Of a DNA stretch of 22,118 bases, positions 16,104-22,118 are shown piece after piece; positions within the stretch are counted from its first letter, which is position 1; each line of letters begins with the position of its first letter. Both the position numbers and the translations under genes were made by a program. The notes under the pieces are model-generated. The model ran no database searches, was not told where the DNA came from, and saw only the letters and a program-made list of their open reading frames with translations. The stretch covers positions 19,740 through 41,857 of the forward strand of contig NZ_CABPTY010000006.1 of the NCBI RefSeq assembly GCF_902460415.1. The letters run 5' to 3'. This stretch comes from Campylobacter_A concisus_Y (lineage in GTDB: Bacteria > Campylobacterota > Campylobacteria > Campylobacterales > Campylobacteraceae).

Positions 16104-18608
16104 ATGCCTCTAACGCCCAGAAATGATGTAAATTTTAAAAGAAATTTAATAGATATCATAAAATTTTCATACGACAATGACATAAGCAGACCATTTATAT
16201 CTAACAGCAAACTACTTATTGGATATGGCTTTAGCCTAAAAGATGATATAGAACTTATTTGTGCTCAAATTTATAAAAATAACAAAGACAAAGTCATAAA
16301 AGATGTCAAGCGAACTATCAATAACACCACGAGTACGACTACCATAGGAAAGATAGATACAGATGAACTTTTTAAAAAGATAAATTATGCCGCAAAAGGG
16401 GCTTATGCAAAGTCTGGAAACGCCGATACTTTGCCTGAGTTTGAATTTGGCTCGGAAGATCAACTAAATGCCATCTTGGAGCAAAAGCTTACGCCGCTAA
16501 TCCAAGAGATAAATCAAAAATTAAACAACTCGCCACTTAAAAATTTACAAGCCCTTTCACTTACTTCAGATACGCAAAACAGCCAAATTTCAAGAGAGCA
16601 TGTCGCACTTTTAGCACTTCTTTATATCAGCAAGAAAAGTAATATTGATCCATCCCTAGCAAGCTATATCAAAAGCAAAAATCGTTTTAAGGCCTGGTTT
16701 TGGCTAGCATATGAGAGCTTTAGTGATGAAGCGAGCAATAAAATATCTCTTTTACGAGAAAAAATTTCAACTCAGTTTGGGCTTTATGAAAGTGATGAAC
16801 AAAATATTAATTTTGCCGAGTGTATAGATATTTTTAGCCATTTAAATATATCCAAAGCAAAATATAAATCAAAAAATCAAAACAATAAAGAGATCATCCA
16901 AAACGTCACTCATTTAGAATTTATGAAGCTTCAAGAAAATGGATCAAATTTAAATGCATCAGATGTATCAAAGTGTGAGGCTTTATTTCAGCCATTTGTT
17001 AATAAGATAAATTCTTTATTAAGCACTCAAAGTACAAAGACCTTTGGCCTTGAAAACATATACTGCGTAAATTTAATCAGCTCAAATGCTTCAAACACTT
17101 CAAGAATAAATAAGCTCTTAAGGCAAAGAGAGGAGGAATTTTACAAACAAGAAAATATACTCTTGCTATGCCTAAGGAAGATGACAACTCCTATTAGAGT
17201 CTTTCAGCCTAAAAAGAGCGAATTTACCGTTGTGCTAGCTAGTCAGACTCCATTTGATTGCAGTGAGCTAAACCCAAAAGAGCTAAATTCTAGTAGGCCA
17301 AACTATGGTAAGGTAAATTTATGCGAGCTAATACTTACTGACTTTAAATTTGACTCTTATGAAGATAGTAAAAATGAAGAGATAAAATTTAAAAATGCAA
17401 AGAGCAAAGATACGGTAATGCTCTATCAAGAAAACAAAAATGAAGAAGATAAGATAAATGGTGCTACCTTTACTAGCATAAAGCAAAATAGCGATGATAT
17501 AGAGTATAAACTAGAAGATGGCGTTATAAGTATGAAGTACTTTGAAGACCAAACGTCCAAAAACAAACACCTAAATTTCTCTTTATTAAATTTCGCTAAA
17601 GAGAATAACTTTATCCTAAGAGACGATAAAGACTCAGCCATGTTTGATATAAAGCTTCGTCTAGCGCATGGCAATAATATAGTACCTACATCAGCATCAA
17701 GTTCAGGTCTTATTCTTACAATAAACAATCTCATCATTGAAAACGAAGATGGCAAGGTAAGTGAAGATATAGATAAGATATATCTTCATCACTGCTTTGA
17801 TAAAAGTATATATGAGAGTATATCTTTAGTAAAAAATGAAGACTCAGATATCAAAAACTCATATACAGCTACATTTAATATCCCAATAGATAAAGAGAAT
17901 AAAGGAGATACTAAATTTATACTTTATTCAAGTGATCTAAGTAAAGTTTATAGCACTAAAGATATTCATGCTCACACTGATACAGCTGTAATATCTTTAG
18001 GATATCAAGATAAGAGTAGCTCTAACTTTTGCTATAGCAATAAGGTCTCATTAAGAGATATAACAGATCATATAACAAATGTAATCTCTGATAGTGAGTA
18101 TCCATTTAAGACAAATGAGCCAATAAGCTTAAAGGCTATATATAAACAAGAAAAAGGTAGTAAGAGATATAAAGAGATACTTTGGGGATATAAGGTCATA
18201 AAAAGTAAAGAGTATGATGAGCTATCCAAATCAAATCCAAAAGATGTAGTAGGCTTAAAAGATCAAAAGGGTAAAGAGATAACATTTAAAATTTCAGATG
18301 TTATACAAAAAGATGATCTAGATAAGCTAAAGCAAGGTGGTCATACTATAGTATTTTTTGCATATCTTGAAGGTGATAAGGATAAATTTAAGTTTTATAC
18401 AAGATATGGTAAAAATCATATAAGAATAGATATAAAGATACCTGTATATATTAAATTTAAAGATGATAAGCTAGTTATATATGAGTTTGAGCATGCTATA
18501 AAAGAGAAGGCATTTGATGCTAAATTAAAGCTTAGTGATGATAAAGACGATGCTTTAATAAAAAATGATAATTACTTATATATAAATAAAAATATCTCAT
18601 CAAATTAG
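16104..18608 (+). CDS. Large scaffold protein with lysozyme-like N-terminus, toxin-like
   Basis: An 834-residue protein starting MPLTPRNDVNF. ATG 16104 has AAGGA 6 bases upstream; a GTG at 16068 is not needed. Residues about 10-230 resemble the pesticin/T4-lysozyme-like hydrolase domains of VgrG-linked and phage effectors: LLIGYGFSLKDD (37-48), SREHVALLALLYIS, NRFKAWFWLAYES (193-205) and FGLYE (225-229) match the usual TIGYG, LVSLAYN, NRAKAWYEIRYNS and FGLYD. The catalytic Glu expected just before the IGYG region is not obvious (IIKFSYDND), so activity is uncertain. Residues about 300-834 look beta-rich and include an Ig-like stretch (NEPISLKAIYKQEKGSKRYK, then WGYKV). No signal peptide or membrane segment is seen. 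It ends at TAG 18606-18608, yet the same frame continues open into the GH19 module, so the intact ancestor was probably one chain of about 1180 residues. Function is inferred. Confidence 0.75.
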   Translation: MPLTPRNDVNFKRNLIDIIKFSYDNDISRPFISNSKLLIGYGFSLKDDIELICAQIYKNNKDKVIKDVKRTINNTTSTTTIGKIDTDELFKKINYAAKGAYAKSGNADTLPEFEFGSEDQLNAILEQKLTPLIQEINQKLNNSPLKNLQALSLTSDTQNSQISREHVALLALLYISKKSNIDPSLASYIKSKNRFKAWFWLAYESFSDEASNKISLLREKISTQFGLYESDEQNINFAECIDIFSHLNISKAKYKSKNQNNKEIIQNVTHLEFMKLQENGSNLNASDVSKCEALFQPFVNKINSLLSTQSTKTFGLENIYCVNLISSNASNTSRINKLLRQREEEFYKQENILLLCLRKMTTPIRVFQPKKSEFTVVLASQTPFDCSELNPKELNSSRPNYGKVNLCELILTDFKFDSYEDSKNEEIKFKNAKSKDTVMLYQENKNEEDKINGATFTSIKQNSDDIEYKLEDGVISMKYFEDQTSKNKHLNFSLLNFAKENNFILRDDKDSAMFDIKLRLAHGNNIVPTSASSSGLILTINNLIIENEDGKVSEDIDKIYLHHCFDKSIYESISLVKNEDSDIKNSYTATFNIPIDKENKGDTKFILYSSDLSKVYSTKDIHAHTDTAVISLGYQDKSSSNFCYSNKVSLRDITDHITNVISDSEYPFKTNEPISLKAIYKQEKGSKRYKEILWGYKVIKSKEYDELSKSNPKDVVGLKDQKGKEITFKISDVIQKDDLDKLKQGGHTIVFFAYLEGDKDKFKFYTRYGKNHIRIDIKIPVYIKFKDDKLVIYEFEHAIKEKAFDAKLKLSDDKDDALIKNDNYLYINKNISSN

Positions 18609-18767
18609 ATAAGTATCTATGAAGATGATAAGCTAAGCAAAGAGTTAAAAAGTGATGAGAAGACGAATAAGAGCTATCAAATTTATGCAAAAGAAGAGAG
18701 CTCTAATAATCAGTCTAATGCAGATAAAGATGATAAGCTTGGTATAAATTTATTAAGTAAAGAGGAT
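18606..18767 (+). other. In-frame amber stop and open linker joining scaffold to GH19 module
   Basis: The TAG at 18606-18608 is the only stop between the scaffold frame and the GH19 frame. Codons 18609-18767 read ISIYEDDKLSKELKSDEKTN and on to NLLSKED without a stop. There is no ATG, GTG or TTG in frame until 18768, and no convincing ribosome site. The linker is lysine-, aspartate- and serine-rich. It holds two copies of GATGATAAGCT (18624-18634 and 18729-18739); a third lies in the scaffold at 18462-18472. Two AGYAAAGAG repeats (18636-18644 and 18756-18764) bracket the part that is missing from the second copy near 20566. Confidence 0.85.
18614..18641 (+). repeat. Junction repeat A, copy 1
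   Basis: A 28-base segment coding for IYEDDKLSK that recurs at 20539-20566 with one difference (GAT versus GAC). In both places an in-frame TAG lies two or three codons upstream. Further homology upstream is weaker and seen mainly as protein (INKNI before each TAG). Confidence 0.85.
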
Positions 18768-18851
18768 ATGGATAAATTTATTAACTCTTTTAATGAATCA
18801 AAGAGTTTAACTAGAGTAGATAGTGGTATGTGGGAAGATGGGGATAAGGAG
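18768..18851 (+). repeat. Junction repeat B, copy 1
   Basis: An 84-base segment coding for the conserved junction (DKFI, SFN, SKSLTRVD, GMW, DGD) just before the GH19 domain. It recurs at 20572-20655 with about 15 mismatches, several of them silent third-base or Leu/Ser/Thr codon changes. This indicates old divergence under protein-level selection rather than a recent tandem copy. Confidence 0.85.
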
Positions 18852-19655
18852 ATAAATGTTTTAATTGAGATTAAAGACTATCCTTTTACGCTAAGTATGC
18901 TAAAGCAGGTATTTACCAACATAAAAACAAATCAAGAATATATCTTACAAGAGATGGTGGATGAGCTAAATAGAAGAGATGATGATGGAATTCAAATGTA
19001 TGTAAAATATAAGCTTGATACTAGAAATAGATTAGAACATTTTTTTGGGCAATGCTTTGTAGAGGCAAAGACAACAAAAGGTGATTTTACTTTAGAAGAA
19101 GAGTTAGAAAAATTTACAGAGAATAATATAATTAGCCATAGAGGCAAAGCCAGATTAGAAGAAGCCAAAAAACTATATCCGCAATATTACGATAAGACAA
19201 ATCCTTCAAAATGGGCCAAATTTGTTGGTAATGCTATGTACTCTGATCGTGGAAAGGGTTATTTGGGCAATGATGGTGGCGATGATGGATTTAATTTTAG
19301 AGGTAGAGGAATTAAGCAACTTACTGGAAAATTTAACTATAAAGATTTCAACAAATATGCGCATAATAATTATTGGCTGGATGAAGAAGTAAATTTTGTA
19401 AATTCACCAGATTTATTGATTTTAGATGGAAAATATGCTCTAGTATCTGCTGCTTATTTTTGGACCATAGAAAGACCAAAACCTAAAAAATATCGTCTTT
19501 ATGAAATAGCCGATGAAAGCAAAGCAGATTCGGACAATAGTGATATAGTAGAGCGCATAACTACTGTTATAAATCCACAAAAACTTGGGCTAGAGCATAG
19601 GAAAGAGGCGTATAAACGTATCAGAGATGCAAATATATTTAAGATGTTTCAGTAA
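18768..19655 (+). CDS. GH19 chitinase/endolysin-type effector module
   Basis: A 295-residue frame in phase with the scaffold upstream. Residues 1-26 are the conserved junction (SKSLTRVD, GMWEDGD). From residue 38 it reads as glycoside hydrolase family 19: FTLSMLKQVF, DTRNRLEHFFGQCFVEA with candidate catalytic E99 where endolysins have HES, a second acid around E110-E112, KKLYPQYY, and the signature DGFNFRGRGIKQLTG (173-187) followed by NYKDFNKY and AALVSAAYFW-like YALVSAAYFW. GH19 enzymes of this type cut chitin or peptidoglycan; peptidoglycan is likelier here. ATG 18768 has only an AGAGG two bases upstream, so independent translation is doubtful. It may be silent, made by amber readthrough, or expressed only after repair. 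The next gene's ribosome site overlaps its TAA. Confidence 0.8.
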   Translation: MDKFINSFNESKSLTRVDSGMWEDGDKEINVLIEIKDYPFTLSMLKQVFTNIKTNQEYILQEMVDELNRRDDDGIQMYVKYKLDTRNRLEHFFGQCFVEAKTTKGDFTLEEELEKFTENNIISHRGKARLEEAKKLYPQYYDKTNPSKWAKFVGNAMYSDRGKGYLGNDGGDDGFNFRGRGIKQLTGKFNYKDFNKYAHNNYWLDEEVNFVNSPDLLILDGKYALVSAAYFWTIERPKPKKYRLYEIADESKADSDNSDIVERITTVINPQKLGLEHRKEAYKRIRDANIFKMFQ

Positions 19656-19664
19656 GGATGTAGG

Positions 19665-20447
19665 ATGAAATTTAAAATTATATTGCTAGCCCTAATTGCT
19701 AGTTTAAATTTAAGCGCTTTTGAACCTTTAAGCCCTGAAAATGCTATCAATAAATTTAGTAATGATTTTTACCAACTAAATGATTATGATTCAAGCCCTT
19801 GGAGGGATTACGGCACAAAGAGCAAACCAAGCTTTGCCTGCTATGACACCAAAGGCAAATATAAATTTAAAAAATACTCTCTAGAAGACTTTATATGCCA
19901 GTCAGACTATAATTCTTTTAGAGATAACTATTTTAGCGATCTTTATAATCTCATCATACAAGAAAATCCTAAGTTAAAAGATAAAGCTCAAAAGATAGCT
20001 AGAGAAAGGATAAAAGATAGTAAAAAAGAGTGCATTAGATACTCAAAAAAAGAGTATGACTATAGCTTTATCGCAAAGTCAGCATTTTTTGTATCTGAAA
20101 GTATCTATTGCGTAAAGAATTTCTATAGAGAGTATACTGCTAAGCTAGCTTTAATGCTTTATGAAAACGATAAAAAGCTATTTGAGAGAATTTACGACGA
20201 AGATTACGAGAAATTTAAAGAGGTTTTTGAAGATACCTTAAAATATGTACCGATAGAAAATGGTAGTGCATCAAGAGACGTAAAAAGAACTGAAAAAAAC
20301 AACAAATTTTTACAAAAATACAAAATTTACCACTATGATGCCGATTATCCACAGATAGATGACCTGCTCTATATCATACTTATTCAATACTCCTTAATAG
20401 ACAAAAATGGTCATTTAGTTTTGCCTGAGAATAGAAAAGAGGAGTAG
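19665..20447 (+). CDS. Signal-peptide protein, candidate immunity to the GH19 module
   Basis: A 260-residue protein I do not recognise. It starts with a signal peptide (MKFKIILLALIASLNLSA, cleavage likely before FEPL), so the mature part should be periplasmic. The rest is charged, rich in Lys, Asp, Glu and Tyr, with four cysteines (ACYDT, FICQS, KECIRY, IYCVK) that could form disulfides. No enzyme motif is seen. ATG 19665 has AAGGA at 19654-19658, overlapping the stop of the GH19 frame, so the two are translated in close succession. A periplasmic partner placed directly after a cell-wall hydrolase is the usual layout of an immunity protein; this role is inferred from position and localisation only. 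Confidence 0.72.
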   Translation: MKFKIILLALIASLNLSAFEPLSPENAINKFSNDFYQLNDYDSSPWRDYGTKSKPSFACYDTKGKYKFKKYSLEDFICQSDYNSFRDNYFSDLYNLIIQENPKLKDKAQKIARERIKDSKKECIRYSKKEYDYSFIAKSAFFVSESIYCVKNFYREYTAKLALMLYENDKKLFERIYDEDYEKFKEVFEDTLKYVPIENGSASRDVKRTEKNNKFLQKYKIYHYDADYPQIDDLLYIILIQYSLIDKNGHLVLPENRKEE

Positions 20448-20463
20448 TGTGTCTACTTCTTTA
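20439..20463 (+). terminator. Stem-loop at the end of the first immunity-like gene
   Basis: GAGGAGTAG (20439-20447) can pair with CTACTTCTT (20453-20461) around a TGTGT loop, with two G-T wobbles. The stem contains the gene's TAG stop. Only a short T run follows before an A-rich stretch, so it is a weak terminator at best. If active it would cut the downstream orphan module off from the upstream promoter. Confidence 0.35.
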
Positions 20464-20467
20464 AAAA

Positions 20468-20631
20468 ATATTTAAAGCTAGTCTAAAACATGATGATGTC
20501 TTGATAAATAAAAACATAGATCAAGCGTAGGACGTAAATATCTATGAAGACGATAAGCTAAGCAAAAAAATATAGATAAATTTATTAGCTCGTTTAACGA
20601 CTCAAAGAGCCTAACCAGAGTAGATAAGGGT
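20468..20631 (+). pseudogene. Shortened second copy of the scaffold 3' end
   Basis: Translation of this stretch gives remnants of the scaffold end: FKASLKHDD, LINKNIDQA, TAG at 20528-20530, NIYEDDKLSK, then after a frame change DKFISSFN and SKSLTRVD. Compared with 18520-18830, the interval between repeats A and B is 5 bases here (20567-20571) instead of 126. The loss fits deletion between two AGYAAAGAG repeats (120 bases) plus one further base lost in a run of seven A (20564-20570). The result is two blocks to translation, the TAG and a frameshift. This is a fragment and cannot encode a scaffold of its own. Confidence 0.8.
20539..20566 (+). repeat. Junction repeat A, copy 2
   Basis: Second copy of the 28-base IYEDDKLSK segment, 27 of 28 bases identical to 18614-18641. 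It ends in a run of seven A where the reading frame is lost. Confidence 0.85.
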
Positions 20632-20655
20632 ATGTGGGTGGATGGGGATGAGGGA
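20572..20655 (+). repeat. Junction repeat B, copy 2
   Basis: Second copy of the 84-base junction segment (DKFI, SKSLTRVD, GMW, DGD). Similarity to 18768-18851 stops after DGD, where the two modules diverge completely into GH19 and DUF5675 domains. Confidence 0.85.
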
Positions 20656-21189
20656 GTTGGGGTTTGCGCCATAAATGATAATATAATTTATATTACTAGA
20701 AAGTGGGAATATAAAGCATCCAGTCACTCATCTAGCTCTACAATAAGTGAATTTGAAATTAGCGATAGTGATTTAACAGGCTATATATTAGAACCATATG
20801 GCGAAAGCACAAAACAGTCTGGTCAAGACAAAAGAATACCTACAGGAAAATATAATCTAGTATGGCATGTTTCTACAAAATATTCAAAAGACAAATACTC
20901 CAAAAATAAGCGTGGAAATTTTTTAGAAAATGGATTTCCAAAATTATATAATAATGATGTTCCTAAAAGTAGAGCCATATTAATACATGTTGGTAGCAAA
21001 GGGGAGTATTCTGAAGGATGTTTGCTGCCAGGGAACGATATCGTTGTTGGTGAAATAAATGGAAAAAGATACGTTACAGGTGTTTCTGGCAGTATAAACA
21101 AATTCTATCAGCTTATAGAATATATCGAGAGTAATGGAATAGATAACGTAAAAGTTGTGATTGAGGAAAAATATGAAGATTATAAATAA
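20632..21189 (+). CDS. Orphan DUF5675-type effector module
   Basis: A 185-residue frame from ATG 20632. The open frame really begins at 20557 but has no start codon before that ATG, and only AAGGG one base upstream serves as a ribosome site, so it is probably not translated well on its own. The body matches the DUF5675 pattern: RIPTGKY (residues 68-74), FLENGFPKL, ILIHVGS with H119, and SEGCLLPG with C130. The His and Cys in an HxG...SxGC order recall the catalytic pair of YkuD L,D-transpeptidases, which suggests, without proving, a peptidoglycan-directed activity. The junction repeat in front and the signal-peptide gene overlapping its end mark it as a displaced toxin tip that could be joined to the scaffold by recombination. 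Confidence 0.75.
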   Translation: MWVDGDEGVGVCAINDNIIYITRKWEYKASSHSSSSTISEFEISDSDLTGYILEPYGESTKQSGQDKRIPTGKYNLVWHVSTKYSKDKYSKNKRGNFLENGFPKLYNNDVPKSRAILIHVGSKGEYSEGCLLPGNDIVVGEINGKRYVTGVSGSINKFYQLIEYIESNGIDNVKVVIEEKYEDYK

Positions 21190-21883
21190 AATAATTCTTT
21201 TATGGTTAATGGTGTTTGTGTCGCCAGCTCTTTTTGCAGAGCAAACCACCGAGAAGTGTTTTAATGGCTTTTTAGATAATAAAGCACATTTTGCCAAACA
21301 AGACAAATTTGACGATTTTGATTTTTCTAACATTTTAGCTGACAATCGTATAAAATTTTTGGGTTATATCGGAGCTGATTATCACAGACTACATATAAAT
21401 TTTGATAGCATTAAAAAGATATCAAGGTCAAAATATATAGTATCTGGCGACTATAAGATAACCGGAGAAGCTCGCCCATTTAACGGCAAAATTCAAATAA
21501 CCAAGATAAAAAAATATACAAATTTTAACTACGGCGTTGATGATTTTATGAAAGGCAAAATAAATGCCCAAGGCATAGCCTTAGCGACCTATTCTCTAAA
21601 AGGTGAAACAGAGAAATTTCAAGCTAAAGGCTGCATGCTAACAAGATGGTACATTGACAACGATAAAAAATTGTTATACGACGATATATCAGAAGATGAG
21701 GATTTGTATGCAAATAATTTATTTTGTGGAGAGTGCGAGGTGGGTAAGATGCAAACAAGGCCGTGTGCATGGGGGCATTACAGGATACCAAATAGCGGCG
21801 ATCTTGACATAGGGGCTGGAGAATTTAGTCCGAACCCAAAATATCTTGGCAACGGCTGGAGCGACTTTAATAAAGATGAATAA
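21173..21883 (+). CDS. Signal-peptide protein, candidate immunity to the DUF5675 module
   Basis: A 236-residue protein of unknown family. ATG 21173 is chosen over the TTG at 21161 because the AGGA ribosome site lies between them (21164-21167), and the shorter form begins with a clean signal peptide (MKIINKIILLWLMVFVSP, ALFA, then EQTT). The start lies inside the DUF5675 frame (17-base overlap), so translation is coupled. The mature part is probably periplasmic, with a central beta-rich stretch (KYIVSGDYKITGEARPFNG) and five cysteines, three of them in a C-terminal cluster (FCGEC, RPCAWG). Overlap with a putative cell-wall effector and export to the periplasm fit an immunity protein; this is inferred. 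Confidence 0.72.
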   Translation: MKIINKIILLWLMVFVSPALFAEQTTEKCFNGFLDNKAHFAKQDKFDDFDFSNILADNRIKFLGYIGADYHRLHINFDSIKKISRSKYIVSGDYKITGEARPFNGKIQITKIKKYTNFNYGVDDFMKGKINAQGIALATYSLKGETEKFQAKGCMLTRWYIDNDKKLLYDDISEDEDLYANNLFCGECEVGKMQTRPCAWGHYRIPNSGDLDIGAGEFSPNPKYLGNGWSDFNKDE

Positions 21884-22118
21884 AATTACAATGAAACACT
21901 TTTTAATACTATCTATAATTTTAGGTTTTCTAAATTTAACAGCCAGTGAAAATTTGCCGCGCACAACAAGCATAGACAAAATCAAAGTAGGTAAAATTTT
22001 ACCTACAAATAATTTATCATCTAAAAAAATTAAATATTTCTTAGGCGGCGAAAAGACAAGCTTCATAAATTTATCAAGAACACAGATAATGACGCTCGAT
22101 TTTTGTTGTGGTGGTAGC
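21876..22118 (+). CDS. Signal-peptide protein, N-terminus only
   Basis: ATG 21876 overlaps the stop of the previous gene by 8 bases and opens a frame that runs off the window end (81 codons). It begins MNKITMKHFLILSIILGFLN with a likely signal peptide ending near TAS, then a mature part rich in Lys, Ser and Thr up to LDFCCGGS. A second ATG at 21891 is an alternative start. I do not recognise the family. As the third overlapping gene it may be another immunity protein or a second subunit. Confidence 0.65.
   Translation, partial: MNKITMKHFLILSIILGFLNLTASENLPRTTSIDKIKVGKILPTNNLSSKKIKYFLGGEKTSFINLSRTQIMTLDFCCGGS

Noticed and set aside
16104..19655. Assignment to the type VI secretion system
   Set aside because: The lysozyme-like motifs occur in VgrG-linked effectors, but no VgrG, PAAR, Hcp or chaperone gene is in the window, so the export route stays open.
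20478..20672. Minus-strand 64-codon frame
   Set aside because: It lies across the junction repeats in antisense, has no recognisable content and no ribosome site.

Overview
The window looks like a chromosomal segment of a Campylobacter, most likely from the C. concisus / C. showae / C. curvus side of the genus. The AT-rich coding style, the AAGGA-type ribosome sites and the order fliR - highly acidic protein - gmk - tatA - argS match what is known of C. jejuni. gpmI, mraY and murD also stand together, as they do in C. jejuni. The species call is an inference.

Three blocks are visible. (1) Positions 1-7332, all minus strand, hold a very AT-rich, tightly overlapping glycan operon. In transcription order it encodes a PglK-type ABC flippase, a methyltransferase, a KdsC-like HAD phosphatase, a GatZ/KbaZ-like aldolase-family protein, a small cupin, a nucleotidyltransferase fused to a sugar-kinase-like (APH) domain, a C-methyltransferase-like protein, and the start of another gene cut by the window edge. 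The set suggests making, activating and methylating an unusual sugar and flipping a lipid-linked glycan. (2) Positions 7383-15959 are core genome: argS, tatA, gmk, a highly acidic pseudo-receiver protein, fliR and gpmI on the minus strand, then mraY and murD on the plus strand. gpmI and mraY diverge from a 79-base gap with overlapping -10 elements. gmk and argS use TTG starts.

(3) Positions 16069-22118, plus strand, hold what I read as a modular polymorphic-toxin locus aimed at the cell wall. A large scaffold starts with a lysozyme-like domain. An in-frame TAG (18606-18608) separates it from a GH19 chitinase/endolysin module in the same frame. A signal-peptide protein, a good immunity candidate, follows directly. 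Then comes a shortened second copy of the scaffold's 3' end (about 20468-20655), with the TAG at the same aligned place. It leads into a different effector module, of DUF5675 type, followed by a second signal-peptide protein and the start of a third. This is the layout of a main toxin gene plus an orphan, recombination-ready toxin tip with its immunity genes. The junction between scaffold and module is marked by a conserved segment containing SKSLTRVD and GMW.

No rRNA, tRNA, CRISPR array or insertion sequence was seen. No secretion-system gene lies in the window, so how the toxin leaves the cell cannot be told from here.
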